Shown here piece after piece: positions 48,936 through 58,511 of a DNA stretch of 64,000 nucleotides. Under the pieces are notes generated by a model. That model did no database searches. It was not told the origin of the DNA and saw only the letters and a program-made list of their open reading frames with translations. This DNA is from Aureliella helgolandensis (GTDB lineage Bacteria; Planctomycetota; Planctomycetia; Pirellulales; Pirellulaceae). The first letter of the stretch is position 1; the number at the start of each line of letters is the position of its first letter. Position numbers and translations under genes: made by a program. The stretch covers positions 6,014,859 to 6,078,858 of the forward strand of contig NZ_CP036298.1 of assembly GCF_007752135.1 (NCBI RefSeq), given 5' to 3'.

Positions 48936-49883
48936 ATGGTGACCCAACGTCTTACCAAGCAATTTAACACGATGCTGGAGACGGCCGGGGGTTTGGTGCT
49001 CATGACCGGCGCCGACGCCCTGCTGGTACTGCTCGACGGCTCGACCGATTGGCAAAAGCTACGGCAAACAATTCCCGAAGGTGTGAAGCAAGTCATCGTG
49101 GCGGCAGACCTGCTCGAAGACCTGGAAGGAGCAGAATCGGAAGGCCTCCTTCCCTTGCCGCTCAACAAAGAAAAATCTCCACTCCTCGAACGGTTGCAAC
49201 ACGCTTTGCTAGAGGCCATCGCCGATGGCTTCCTCCGCAGTAACTGCGACGTCATCGCTGTCTACAGTGGATTCGAGTTCGGCAAGATCGACTCCATCAG
49301 CCATATCCGGCTTGACGATCGACTCCGACGACTAACCAGCCGCGATCTGCAACGGCTCGAAAGTAGCGTTCCACTCAAGAGCCTCAAAACGGTCATCGAC
49401 TTGGCTTCCCAAATTGGACGTGAGGGGCGCGAGGGGAAAAAGGTCGGAACCATGTTCGTGATCGGGGACACCCGCAAGGTCCTCAGCCATTGCAAAGACT
49501 CCGGTTTCGACCCGCTCAAGGGATACAAGCGTGAGTCTCGCAACTTGGCCGATGCTAAAGTGCGAGAGGACATCAAGGAAATTGCCCAGATGGATGGTGC
49601 CTTTGTGGTTTCTCCAGACGGATTCGTTGAAAAAAGTCGCCAGATCGTCGAGGTCTCGCACGCCGACCTCACCCTCTCCAAAGGACTCGGCTCGCGCCAC
49701 TGGGCCGCCGCCGGAATTTCGCAGCTGACCAAAGCCATCGGAATCGTCGTCAGTCAATCGACCGGGACGGTACGCCTTTTTCAAAACGGTGAAACCGTCC
49801 TGCGGATCGAACCGATGGAACACGCGGTCAAATGGCAGGAGTTCAATTACGATCCGCCAGCAGCCGACACCGAGACCAATTGA
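48936..49883 (+). CDS. Diadenylate cyclase (DAC/DisA_N domain)
   Basis: A 315-residue protein. A non-catalytic N-terminal half (residues ~1-140, with DALLVLLDGSTDW) precedes the DAC domain: IGDTRKVLSHCKDSGFDPLKGY, then the DGA motif (MDGAFVVSPDGF) and the RHx motif (GSRHWAAAGIS), the two active-site elements that join two ATP into cyclic di-AMP. Trp follows RH where many family members have Arg or Thr. There is no DNA-binding HhH domain and no membrane helices, unlike DisA and CdaA. Cyclic di-AMP usually controls potassium and osmotic balance. Confidence 0.85.
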   Translation: MVTQRLTKQFNTMLETAGGLVLMTGADALLVLLDGSTDWQKLRQTIPEGVKQVIVAADLLEDLEGAESEGLLPLPLNKEKSPLLERLQHALLEAIADGFLRSNCDVIAVYSGFEFGKIDSISHIRLDDRLRRLTSRDLQRLESSVPLKSLKTVIDLASQIGREGREGKKVGTMFVIGDTRKVLSHCKDSGFDPLKGYKRESRNLADAKVREDIKEIAQMDGAFVVSPDGFVEKSRQIVEVSHADLTLSKGLGSRHWAAAGISQLTKAIGIVVSQSTGTVRLFQNGETVLRIEPMEHAVKWQEFNYDPPAADTETN

Positions 49884-50015
49884 GCCCGTCCCACCAAGGC
49901 TCAAGCCGTAGGGATCAACTTGTCCTCATCACCTTCAGTGGCAACATGCCCGACAGCGTGCAATGGGTTGCTTGATGAACAGTTAACGCACGACACTAAC
50001 GATCAAGGAGCGAAA

Positions 50016-50255
50016 ATGCCTCTCTACGAATACCATTGTGAAGCCTGCAATGCGGACAGTGAATTGCTCATCCGCTCAGCGTCCGAGAAGCCCGCGTGCC
50101 CTCAATGCAACTCCACCAAACTTACCAAGCTGCTTAGTGTCGCCGCTGCGCCCAGCATGAATGGCGGCAGTTTGCCGGTTTGCAATACTGCTCCGGCCCC
50201 CTCAGGAGGAACATGTGGCAAGCCCCAGTGTGGCTCGGGCTGCATGTTTGGCTGA
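50016..50255 (+). CDS. FmdB-type zinc-ribbon protein
   Basis: A 79-residue protein from ATG 50016 with AAGGAG 6 bases upstream. It opens MPLYEYHCEACN and contains CPQCNSTKLTKLLSVAAAPS, the FmdB/CxxC zinc-ribbon pattern with two Cys-x2-Cys knuckles. A Cys/Gly-rich tail (CGKPQCGSGCMFG) is common to this family. Members are small putative regulatory or folding proteins; no function is proven. Confidence 0.92.
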   Translation: MPLYEYHCEACNADSELLIRSASEKPACPQCNSTKLTKLLSVAAAPSMNGGSLPVCNTAPAPSGGTCGKPQCGSGCMFG

Positions 50256-50271
50256 GACAGGCCCCTCCCTA

Positions 50272-50307
50272 TCTACTCCACAACTCCGTTCTACTCCACA
50301 ACTCCGT
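50272..50307. repeat. 18-bp exact tandem duplication after the FmdB gene
   Basis: TCTACTCCACAACTCCGT occurs at 50272-50289 and 50290-50307. A further small direct repeat (AAATGCCCGCT) lies near 50576. The 50256-50651 spacer holds no gene I can support. Confidence 0.85.
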
Positions 50308-50651
50308 CCGGGCTGGGTGGCCCCGTCGCAGAATTTCTCACAGATCTGGGCAATGTCCTGAGCGGTCTCTTTTCGCAGGTTGAGAGATCTTCGTGGGACA
50401 TGGGCCTAGCGCGAATGGCACAGCCCAGACCAGGAAAAGAGTATGCTCAGGGTAATCCTGCGAAGTCAGACGGCTCGCGCGCTCCAAGGCCAAGCTTGGA
50501 TTCCCCCCTCTAAACGTCTGAGAGCCCACGCGGCCCTAAAGCACACGGCAATGCCCTCCATCCGGCGATGCCCGCTAAATGCCCGCTAATGTCGAGCACC
50601 ACCACGCGGAGAAGTAGAATCAGCGGCAGGCCGCAGCAAACTCAATTCAGC

Positions 50652-51311
50652 TCAATTCAATTTGAGCTGTGCCCAAAGACTGGGATTATCCATCACCGGC
50701 AGATCGGGTTGGAGCGCCAGAGACTGCCATCCAAGTTCGCGATCCGTCACGGCGAAATAGAATCCAATCGTTGGAAAATCATTGACGTCGAGTCCGGCAA
50801 TGGCATTGAAATGCAGGGCGCCGACGAGCCGGTAGCGACCATCTGCCACTCGGGCACGAACCGCCATCAAGTCGTCGGGTGGAGGAGAGGGGTTTTCTCG
50901 CGCCCGGTTGATGGGGGCCCACCCCACGAAGGGCAGGTCAGCCTTAGGGCCGCGGCCCATGGGAGAGAACCCAAAGCGGTTGCAAAATTTAGTAGCTCGA
51001 TGAATTTCTCGGGAGTTGCGGGCATCGATCCAAACGTGCAACCCATCGCTGTCTTCCATCCGCGACTCGCGACACCAAGGAAACTGCGTTTTGCCCTGCA
51101 CGTCGAGCTGAAAAAACAGGGCATCTTTGCCCACCGCGACACGAACCTGCGCGAACTTCGGCTCCCCTGACAATTCGGTATTCAGGCAAGGCACGATCGC
51201 TTCGTCCGGCAGCGCTTCGGGCCGGTCGCTAAATCCACGATCAAAGCGATGGGCTGTCAAACGAATTCGAACCAGAAGACTGGGATCAATTTGGAGAGGT
51301 TCTTCTGTCAT
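50652..51311 (-). CDS. CBM9/DOMON-like beta-sandwich protein
   Basis: A 219-residue protein without signal peptide. The pattern ALPDEAIVPCLN, VRVAVGKDALFFQLDVQG, SDGLHVWIDARNSREIHRATKFCNRFGF and the end GFYFAVTDRELGWQSLAL resembles the carbohydrate-binding module 9 / DOMON-like fold seen as free-standing proteins in planctomycetes. Binding of a glycan or haem is possible but no residue decides it. It follows tadA by 7 bp on the same strand, so the two are probably one transcript. Confidence 0.72.
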   Translation of the reverse strand: MTEEPLQIDPSLLVRIRLTAHRFDRGFSDRPEALPDEAIVPCLNTELSGEPKFAQVRVAVGKDALFFQLDVQGKTQFPWCRESRMEDSDGLHVWIDARNSREIHRATKFCNRFGFSPMGRGPKADLPFVGWAPINRARENPSPPPDDLMAVRARVADGRYRLVGALHFNAIAGLDVNDFPTIGFYFAVTDRELGWQSLALQPDLPVMDNPSLWAQLKLN

Positions 51312-51318
51312 GGCTGCT

Positions 51319-51930
51319 CTATTTTTTCCCTTGCCGGCGTTTCTCTTGAAAGAACTGACTTAGTATCGCTCCACACTGATCGGCCAGCACTCCACTGGTC
51401 ACATCAGAACGATGATTAAAACGTGGGTCATCCAGCATTCGGTACAGAGTGGTGACCGCCCCGCCTTTGGGATCACTCGCCCCGAACACAACTCGAGGCA
51501 CGCGCGCCTGCAGAACCGCCCCGGCACACATTGGACAAGGTTCCAGTGTGACATACAACGTGCATTTTTCCAGCCGCCAACTGGAGAGAGCGGCGGCCGC
51601 TTGAGTAATCGCAATCATCTCTGCATGAGCGGTCGGGTCTTGTAGAGATTCACGCTGATTCCAGCCCGCTCCCACAACTCGATTGCCAAACGTCACGACC
51701 GCCCCCACCGGGACCTCATCCTCCTGCCGCGCCTGCTGCGCCAGCGTCAATGCGCGGCGCATGAACATTTGATCCCAGTCAATCAGCTCATGGCCAGGAA
51801 TATCCCCGCCCGAGAAGTCGCCGTCGGAATACTCGAAGGAAATCCCCTCCTTGCCGCTTAGACCTCCCGTCATTTCATCTTCGGAGTAGTCGCCCTCGTC
51901 GAACTCTGAATCAAACGATTCTCTAATCAA
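51319..51930 (-). CDS. tadA: tRNA-specific adenosine deaminase
   Basis: Deaminates A34 to inosine in the wobble position of tRNA-Arg(ACG). Catalytic motifs are complete: HAE in [14 protein letters not shown] and PCxxC in [12 protein letters not shown] (zinc site), with [19 protein letters not shown] before them. The frame opens at TTG 51930 and carries an acidic ~55-residue extension ([17 protein letters not shown]) ahead of the usual start near [15 protein letters not shown]. Starts at 51873 (ATG) or near DQMFM would remove part or all of it. Without it the length is the family norm of ~150. Confidence 0.93.
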   Translation of the reverse strand: MIRESFDSEFDEGDYSEDEMTGGLSGKEGISFEYSDGDFSGGDIPGHELIDWDQMFMRRALTLAQQARQEDEVPVGAVVTFGNRVVGAGWNQRESLQDPTAHAEMIAITQAAAALSSWRLEKCTLYVTLEPCPMCAGAVLQARVPRVVFGASDPKGGAVTTLYRMLDDPRFNHRSDVTSGVLADQCGAILSQFFQEKRRQGKK

Positions 51931-51969
51931 TGTGCTTAACCTTAGCGAACATAGTTGTGGTCGACACGG

Positions 51970-52767
51970 TCACTCGCGATCCGCCTTGAGCTTGGCCAGT
52001 GTGGCCTGATCCAACTTGCGGAACTCCCATCCCCTTACGGCCGCCTTGGTGCGGTAGGTGGTGTACCCCAGTGGTTGGCAAATATAGACTTCGATGCGCG
52101 TCGAAAACTTGTGATAATCCCGATCTTGATGGCAGTATTTCTTGCCATCGATCCAGGTAATGACCTCATCGTCCGACACCAGCAATCGCAATTTGTACCA
52201 GCGATCGCTCTCAAAAGTGGTGTAATTGGATGTCGAATTTTCGGAGGCATCGAAACCATCGACGTTGGACAAACCGACAAGGCCACCTCCCCATCCTCCG
52301 ACGATCCAAGAACAAAATTCATCTCCCACCGGAAAGGTTAAGCCGCAGAAGAAATCGCTTCCCTCCACCCGCTGCACTTCGAAGCGAATTTCATAGTTCG
52401 TAGTGGGAAAATCTTTGCCGGTGTAGTGGATGCCGGTCATCGGCTCGCCAGCTGCCACAACGAGCGTCTTGCCATCCCATTCAACGCTCCCCTCTCCTCC
52501 AAAATCGGTTTTTTCCCAGCCCTTAAGTCCCTCCTTGGGCAAAACGGGCTTCCATCCCTTAGTTTCGGGCGACTTCGCCTTGGCGACTTCGGTTGCAACT
52601 CCCCCTTCGGTGCCAATTTTTTCGCTACTCTGGGCGGCTGCTGGCTGCCCGTCCGCTGGATTTGCAGTTTCCTGAGCAAAAACTTGGCTGGCAGTTGGCA
52701 CGACCAACCCACAACCGACCAGTAGAACTTGCGAAAAAAAGAACGCCATTGATATCCGCTTGTGCAT
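51970..52767 (-). CDS. Secreted DUF1080 (concanavalin-like) protein
   Basis: A 265-residue exported protein. The ATG at 52767 has GGGAG 8 bases upstream and begins the signal peptide MHKRISMAFFFSQVLLVGCG; ATGs at 52773 and 52782 are in frame too. After an Ala/Gln/Glu-rich linker comes a single DUF1080/laminin-G-like sandwich: GWEKTDFGGEGSVEW, YEIRFEVQRVEGSDFFCGLTFPVG, NYTTFESDRWYKLRLLVSDDEVITWIDG, and AAVRGWEFRKL. DUF1080 is annotated as 3-keto-disaccharide hydrolase in some members; otherwise it binds glycans. It is 40 bp upstream of tadA on the same strand. Confidence 0.88.
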   Translation of the reverse strand: MHKRISMAFFFSQVLLVGCGLVVPTASQVFAQETANPADGQPAAAQSSEKIGTEGGVATEVAKAKSPETKGWKPVLPKEGLKGWEKTDFGGEGSVEWDGKTLVVAAGEPMTGIHYTGKDFPTTNYEIRFEVQRVEGSDFFCGLTFPVGDEFCSWIVGGWGGGLVGLSNVDGFDASENSTSNYTTFESDRWYKLRLLVSDDEVITWIDGKKYCHQDRDYHKFSTRIEVYICQPLGYTTYRTKAAVRGWEFRKLDQATLAKLKADRE

Positions 52768-53137
52768 GAACATTGCTCCCATAGCGTTGACTGGTTGGTT
52801 GGTGGGTCATATTCCCATTGGGTCGGGAAACAGGAAAACTCGGATTCTATCGGGCGATCGCCACCAGTTTTCCGGCGCTTGATGCCGATTTCTGTCGTAG
52901 AGTTGCAAGGTTCCCTATCGCTAGTGTGACGACTATGGAGCGATTCCGCCACCAGTGGATTGCAGAACGTCGCCGAGCAAGTCGGAGCACTTGGGAACTT
53001 TGAAGTACGTCTCGTAGAATTGCTAGGTTAGTACCATTCCAACGCAACAGACCTCCACGCAACCCACCACCACGCTCGGTGGCCGAGTCCTAGCCAACCT
53101 GGGACTCAATGTTCAGCTCCCGCGTCAAGTTCGCCTC

Positions 53138-53533
53138 ATGATTCGACTCGCTTCCGCCTGCTTGATTACCTATTGGTTGGCAATCTTTGTCGCCACGCAC
53201 ATTCCAAGCAGCTCGATGCCAAAACTGGGTTGGTCAGACAAGGTCTACCATATCATCGCCTTTAGTGGCCTCTCCTTCTTGCTCTGCTGGGCAGTCCCCA
53301 CCCGCCTAGGACAACGCTTTCGGCAACTCGGCGTAGCTGGGGGAATCGCGCTAGCCTATGCTGGCTTCGACGAATTCACCCAGCAATTTATCCCAGGGCG
53401 ACACTGTGACATTTGGGATGTGGCCGCCGATGCGGTCGGAATCTGTGTAGGAATCAGCTGCTACCTATCTTGCCACTGGTTGCTAACCCAGGTGACTTGG
53501 GGACGACGCCTGATCGCCTCGTTCTCGCGCTAG
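53138..53533 (+). CDS. VanZ-like membrane protein
   Basis: A 131-residue protein with four helices (ACLITYWLAIFVATHIP, VYHIIAFSGLSFLLCW, GIALAYAGFDEFTQQFIPGR, DVAADAVGICVGISCYLS). The pattern HIPSSSMP-GWSDKVYHIIAF and FDEFTQQFIPGRHCDIWDVAADAVG is the VanZ family signature. VanZ confers low-level teicoplanin resistance in enterococci, but chromosomal relatives are uncharacterised and their role is unknown. The spacer 52768-53137 before it shows nothing. Confidence 0.93.
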   Translation: MIRLASACLITYWLAIFVATHIPSSSMPKLGWSDKVYHIIAFSGLSFLLCWAVPTRLGQRFRQLGVAGGIALAYAGFDEFTQQFIPGRHCDIWDVAADAVGICVGISCYLSCHWLLTQVTWGRRLIASFSR

Positions 53534-53587
53534 CTCCCTGCTACAGCACTAAGCTGGAGCCTGCTTGCAATCCAACGGTGCCAACAA

Positions 53588-54661
53588 TCAGCGTTGGCTA
53601 TGCGCGGCGACATCGGTAATCCAAGCTTCGAGCAAGCTAGCTTGATTCGCATTCCGATCGACTTGCTCAATCGCCGTTAGGCATCGCTGCCAACATGCGA
53701 TCGCTGCCGCAGCTCCACCTTTCCAATTGTGCATCGCCTCCTGCACGGCGCGACTAAGCAGCGGATCCCCCACCGACGGCGTGTGGGCAGCCTGAGATTC
53801 AAGGGCGGAAAAGGAATAGGCCACTCCGCGGTAGAGACTGGCCGCCATCCGAAAGATCAGCTTCAAGCGATCTCTCTTGAGTCGCGCATCCTTACCGGCC
53901 GCATCCGCCATTGCTCCACAATGCTTCGAGATCTCGGCCAGCGCGAGGCGTGCCTGAGAAAGCAGGTTGAGGAGGCTGCCTCGGAACTCCTTCAGCTCTT
54001 CATCTGCCAACAAACGAGCTTCGGTGAGACTCCCCTCCGCTTGCTGGGCAATTTCCCGCGCCACATCTTCACTCTCAGCTATTCCCTGACGAAGGATCAA
54101 CGACTCCAGTTGAGGCTGGTCCAGTGGTCTGAATACAATCGCTTGGCAGCGAGAGCGGATCGTGGGAAGTTGCCGCTGTAGGCCAGCTCCCACCAAAATA
54201 ATGATCGAATCCAAAGGCGGTTCTTCCAGGGTCTTGAGTAGACAGTTCGCCCCCTCCACGTTCAAGGTATCCGCGTCGTCGAGAATTGCAATCTTGCGTC
54301 TCCCCCCATAAGGACGCATGCTGATGTCGTGGCACAGCCCCTCTCGCATCCGCTTCTCACGCTCTCCAATCAACAACTCAATTGGCAGATAGGCCTTTTC
54401 GGCCGGCTTGGAGATTTGGATAAGGTCGGGATGCGTACTGGCATCGACCTGCGCGCAATCCTCGCAAACCCCGCACGGGGATAGTTGCTGCGGCTCCGTC
54501 GCATTGCACAGCAAGCTTTTGGCGAGCAAGCGAGCAAAAGTCCGCTTTCCTACCCCTTCGGGCCCCACGAACAGGAAACTAGTCGCTAGTCGATTGCCGG
54601 CCAAGGCGGTACGAAACCATTCGTATTGCTGCTGATGTCCGACAAAATCCGACCATTGCAT
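53588..54661 (-). CDS. holB: DNA polymerase III delta-prime subunit
   Basis: A 357-residue AAA+ clamp-loader subunit from the ATG at 54661; a 25-residue upstream extension is open but not conserved. Motifs are FVGPEGVGKRTFARLLAK (Walker A), the zinc-binding CGVCEDCAQVDASTHPD, KIAILDDADTLNVEGANCLLKTLEEPP (Walker B and sensor region) and RSRCQAIVFRPL (sensor 1/arginine region). It works with DnaX and delta to load the sliding clamp. It is convergent with the VanZ-like gene. Confidence 0.93.
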   Translation of the reverse strand: MQWSDFVGHQQQYEWFRTALAGNRLATSFLFVGPEGVGKRTFARLLAKSLLCNATEPQQLSPCGVCEDCAQVDASTHPDLIQISKPAEKAYLPIELLIGEREKRMREGLCHDISMRPYGGRRKIAILDDADTLNVEGANCLLKTLEEPPLDSIIILVGAGLQRQLPTIRSRCQAIVFRPLDQPQLESLILRQGIAESEDVAREIAQQAEGSLTEARLLADEELKEFRGSLLNLLSQARLALAEISKHCGAMADAAGKDARLKRDRLKLIFRMAASLYRGVAYSFSALESQAAHTPSVGDPLLSRAVQEAMHNWKGGAAAAIACWQRCLTAIEQVDRNANQASLLEAWITDVAAHSQR

Positions 54662-54969
54662 CGTCGAAGACCTACTGAAACGCTCTGAGTTGTTGAGAAT
54701 ACGTACCCTTGGCCAGCGAGCCCAAGCTTGACACAATTTAGGGCAGCAACCGAAAACAATCTACCCGCAGAGGCTCAGCAAGAGCCGCTTGCCTAACGAG
54801 TCCCCACCACGTGACGACCCGTAGAAAATCGCAACCCGCCGCGTAAGCAAGGAAGGGCAATCGCCGCTACAGGACAATCTTGGGCGCTACCTCCGTACCG
54901 AAATCGAACACACTTTTACCTTGACAACCCACTGATCCGAAACCACTAGCAGACCGAAAAAAACTTGGC

Positions 54970-55983
54970 ATGGAAGTACACGATTCGCAACCAAGCCTAT
55001 CGCGCAGATGGACCGATTGGCTCGGCTACATTGCGATGCGTTGCGTCATCTGCCTGATCCAAAGCATCTCGTTAAAATCGAGTGATCGCGTCTGTCGCTT
55101 GCTGGCCTATGCACTTGCCCATTGGCTCCCAGTCCGCCGCGAAGTCGTCGACACCAATCTGAGGATTGCCTTCGGCGAGCTGACCGATGCGCAGGTTGCG
55201 TTGCTGCGATACAAGATGTGGCATCACTTGTTGCTGATGATTTGCGAGATAGCTGTCGCGCCTCGTAAAATCCATCGCACCAACTGGTACAACCACTTCT
55301 ACATGCCCAACAAACGGCAAACACTGGGGGTCATGCTCGACGCTCGCGCTTCGGTGATCGTTACAGGCCATTTTGGCAATTTTGAAGTCGCCGGACACAC
55401 AGTGGGTATTCTCGGTCTTCCTCCCTCCGCCATGGCCCGACCGCTCGACAATCCCTATGTCGACCAATACCTTGCCGAATTCCGCTCCGCAGGTGGCCAA
55501 AAGATCCTCCCCAAGGAAGGGAGCTCTACGGCCGTCCAGGAATTGCTAGAGTCCCGCGGCACGTTGGCGATCCTGGCCGACCAATACGCCGGCCGCAAGG
55601 GGTGTTGGGTCGACTTTTTCGGTCAACCAACCTCTTGCCACAAGGCGCTGGCGCTCTTCGTTCTATCGGCGAAGGCCCCAATGCTGGTCAATTCTACTCG
55701 GCGTCTCGACCGTCCCTTGCGTTTCGAAATGTCAACCATCGGAATCGCAGATCCAGAGCTACTCAACTCACCCACCCCGCCAGACTACCTGAGCAGCGTT
55801 CAAGATCTAACCAGCTGGTACAACGCCCGCCTGGAAGAGATGATCCGCTTAGCACCTGAGCAATATTGGTGGTTGCACCGTCGCTGGCGTGACGTCCCCC
55901 CAGCAGTGGAAAAACGTCTCGCCGCAGCCCGCCTAAAACAAGCCACTCCTCAGGCAGCCCCCAGCCCTTCGTCTACTGCCTAG
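54970..55983 (+). CDS. LpxL/HtrB-type lysophospholipid acyltransferase
   Basis: A 337-residue membrane-bound acyltransferase. An N-terminal anchor (YIAMRCVICLIQSISL) is followed by the HtrB core: REVVDTNLRIAFG, GHFGNFEVAGHTVG (the H-x4-E catalytic motif), AMARPLDNPYVDQYL and ILADQYAGRKGCWVDFFGQPTSCHKALALF. The final PEQYWWLHRRWRD is typical. LpxL/LpxM transfer secondary acyl chains to lipid A; planctomycete members may act on another lipid. Its 54662-54969 upstream spacer has no visible feature. Confidence 0.93.
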   Translation: MEVHDSQPSLSRRWTDWLGYIAMRCVICLIQSISLKSSDRVCRLLAYALAHWLPVRREVVDTNLRIAFGELTDAQVALLRYKMWHHLLLMICEIAVAPRKIHRTNWYNHFYMPNKRQTLGVMLDARASVIVTGHFGNFEVAGHTVGILGLPPSAMARPLDNPYVDQYLAEFRSAGGQKILPKEGSSTAVQELLESRGTLAILADQYAGRKGCWVDFFGQPTSCHKALALFVLSAKAPMLVNSTRRLDRPLRFEMSTIGIADPELLNSPTPPDYLSSVQDLTSWYNARLEEMIRLAPEQYWWLHRRWRDVPPAVEKRLAAARLKQATPQAAPSPSSTA

Positions 55984-55997
55984 CGACGCAAGCCGCC

Positions 55998-56039
55998 AAG
56001 CTGGGGAGGACAAGCTGGGGAGGACAAGCTGGGGAGGAC
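55998..56039. repeat. 14-bp tandem repeat, three units
   Basis: AAGCTGGGGAGGAC occurs exactly at 55998-56011, 56012-56025 and 56026-56039, just after the acyltransferase stop in a convergent spacer. Confidence 0.9.
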
Positions 56040-56274
56040 GAAGGGCCTTTGGGCTGCTCCCCAGTGCAAAGCTAGGCCTGCCTGTGCAAAGCCGGATCCG
56101 TGGGGAAAGCCAAATTTGTGTGCAAAACACTGGCCCTGTCCGCAAGCAAGCAGAAGCCGGAGAATTGCAGCGGCGAACATTGCAAACGACGCGCACTTCA
56201 TCTCTCGTTGAATTTCGCGTCGTGCGCGGTCGCCTTTCGCTGCAGGATTTGCTCCAGGCAGCGAACTTGCGGAG

Positions 56275-58314
56275 CTAGATCTGATTTCCGTTCCAGCGAG
56301 TAAATGCCTCGAGCGCGAAGAATTCGGGCAATCCAATTTGATTGTACTTATCGGCCGTCCCCTTGTTGCGATCCTCGGCCCGTTGCCAGAACTCCCGAGG
56401 ATCGGAGCCTGGGAACAAGGCTTCATCCTTCTGGCTCTCATGCATAAAGATCGCCTCACGCTTCAGCTCAATGTCACTAGGGCTGAGCGGAACCGCGATT
56501 TCAATTTCATGCAAGGCGTATTCCTGCCAAGCTCCGCGGTATAGCATGACCTCCGGTACCGGCTTGCCTTCGCGTTGGAGCTGCCCCAGTACGCTTAAGA
56601 TTGCTTCGGCACAGACTCGGTGGGTACCATGTGGATCGGCCAAATCTCCCGCAACGTAGATTTGATCGGGCTGCACCCGTTCCAGCAATTCTCGAATGAT
56701 TGCGGTGTCATCCTCTCCCATGGGGCGTTTGGCAATGGTCCCGGTCCGATAGAAGGGAAGGTCGAGGAAATGCAAATCCTCGGCCCCACACCCCACATGC
56801 AAGGCCCCCGCTCGAGCCTCACTCCAGCGAATCAACGACTTGATCTTCAGAATCGTCGCATGATCGGGCTGCCCCGGAACCTTATTCGCTAATCCAGCAT
56901 GCACCTCTTGCTGCACTTCCACCGACTTCTGCTGGTCGATGGAAAATAGCCGATTGTACTCCGTCACCAAATCAGCCACACGATGTGCGTCATGATCGAA
57001 CACCGCAATATTGCCACTGGTCATGTAGGCGATGTGGACTCGATGCCCGTCCTCTACTAGCCGGATCAACGTGCCTCCCATGCTGATCACATCATCATCT
57101 GGGTGAGGGCTGAAACAGAGACATGTCTTCTTCTCCTTGCCAGCGGGATGATATTCAATCGTATCTTGCATCCAGCGAAAGACGCGGTGAGCGATGCGTT
57201 GGGCGGGTCCATGGTGACGTAACAGTTGATGCAGATCGTGCTGTCGGAAGTCTTCGTCGTCGAGCTTCAGCAGGGACTTTCCGGAGCGTTCGCAGAGCCA
57301 CAAGACGGCCCGTTTAATGAGTGCTTCATCCCACTCAACCTTTTCCAACACCCAGGGCATGGAAATCCCAGTCAGCAAGCCTGCGGCAGGCAGGTCCAAC
57401 AAAGCTCGCGCATCGACGTGCTCTTGCAGGTAGGAAGCAGGCACGCGATCCGAGATGACTCCCTCCAGCGTTTCGGTAACAATCGCCGCCTTGTGCTCTC
57501 CTAAGGCGAGCAGCAAGACATGCCGCGCGGCCAAAATAGGCGATAGCCCAACCGTCAACGCCTGTACGGGCACATTCGATTCGCCAAAGAAGTCACTGGC
57601 GCATCCCTGGCGCGTGATCGGATCAAGCGTGCACAACCGAGTTCGGCTCTTTCTCATCGAAAACGGCTCGTTGAACCCGATGTGACCGTTCCTGCCGATG
57701 CCCAACAGCACGAGATCAAAGCCGCCTGCGCCTTGGATCAAATCATCGTACCGCCGACAATGCAATTCGATATCGCTAGCCACAACCTGGCTATCCAAGC
57801 AATGCACGTTCTCTTGCTTGACGTTGACATGGTTGAAAAAATGCTCCGCCAACCACAACCGATGACTCTGCGGATTGTCCTTGGCGATGCCATAGAATTC
57901 ATCCAAGCAGAAAATAATAACATTCGAAAAATCCAAGCCTTGCTCATCGTACAGTCGGATCAGCTCGCGGTAGGTCCCCACCGGAGTGCTACCGGTCGGC
58001 AGGCCCAATACAGTCGACTGGCCTAGGTCAGACCGTTCGCGAATCAACCGCGAAATAATCTGGGCCGCATGCAATGCCAAATCCTTGCCTGTCTGAAAGA
58101 CAAAGGCCGGCAGATGCGTGCCTGTGATGGGGCGCGCTCGCGAAGCTGAACCTGACGGAGAGGAGCCGACCGACGCTGTAGATCGCAATTCGGTAGAAGA
58201 CACGCGACTATTCTTTCTTGGGGGATAGTAATGCCTCGAGACGCATCGAATCGCCTTGAGGACTATGGTAGTGACCGGCAAATATGCTTTTCCAGTTTCG
58301 TCGATCGCCGCCAT
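56275..58314 (-). CDS. NagB-type deaminase fused to PIG-L/LmbE deacetylase
   Basis: A 679-residue bifunctional protein. After a ~65-residue disordered N-terminus, residues ~70-330 are a glucosamine-6-phosphate deaminase domain: GLPTGSTPVGTYREL, FCLDEFYG and GIGRNGHIGFNEP, followed by LTVGLSPILAARHVLLLALG. Residues ~400-679 are a PIG-L/LmbE N-deacetylase domain: CFSPHPDDDVISMGG (metal site) and DPHGTHRVCAEAIL. The pair suggests deacetylation then deamination of amino-sugar phosphates. In the NagB loop the Asp of the usual DGHIAFNEP is Asn. The start codon is uncertain: GTG at 58203 would remove the disordered part. Confidence 0.93.
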   Translation of the reverse strand: MAAIDETGKAYLPVTTIVLKAIRCVSRHYYPPRKNSRVSSTELRSTASVGSSPSGSASRARPITGTHLPAFVFQTGKDLALHAAQIISRLIRERSDLGQSTVLGLPTGSTPVGTYRELIRLYDEQGLDFSNVIIFCLDEFYGIAKDNPQSHRLWLAEHFFNHVNVKQENVHCLDSQVVASDIELHCRRYDDLIQGAGGFDLVLLGIGRNGHIGFNEPFSMRKSRTRLCTLDPITRQGCASDFFGESNVPVQALTVGLSPILAARHVLLLALGEHKAAIVTETLEGVISDRVPASYLQEHVDARALLDLPAAGLLTGISMPWVLEKVEWDEALIKRAVLWLCERSGKSLLKLDDEDFRQHDLHQLLRHHGPAQRIAHRVFRWMQDTIEYHPAGKEKKTCLCFSPHPDDDVISMGGTLIRLVEDGHRVHIAYMTSGNIAVFDHDAHRVADLVTEYNRLFSIDQQKSVEVQQEVHAGLANKVPGQPDHATILKIKSLIRWSEARAGALHVGCGAEDLHFLDLPFYRTGTIAKRPMGEDDTAIIRELLERVQPDQIYVAGDLADPHGTHRVCAEAILSVLGQLQREGKPVPEVMLYRGAWQEYALHEIEIAVPLSPSDIELKREAIFMHESQKDEALFPGSDPREFWQRAEDRNKGTADKYNQIGLPEFFALEAFTRWNGNQI

Positions 58315-58511
58315 TCAGGCAATGTTGCCTAACGCAGTTTGTCATACTTTGACTCGCTTTCCTAATTTGAAACCTGGTCTGGCCCCGTTGCGAGCCGCGA
58401 TCTGCGGTCTATCATGATTCCTATATCCACCTGAGTTAGGGCCCATTCATTGGGGCACCGACATTGTTCCATTCCCAACAACGCGACTCGTTTCCCCTCT
58501 GAAGGTCTTCT

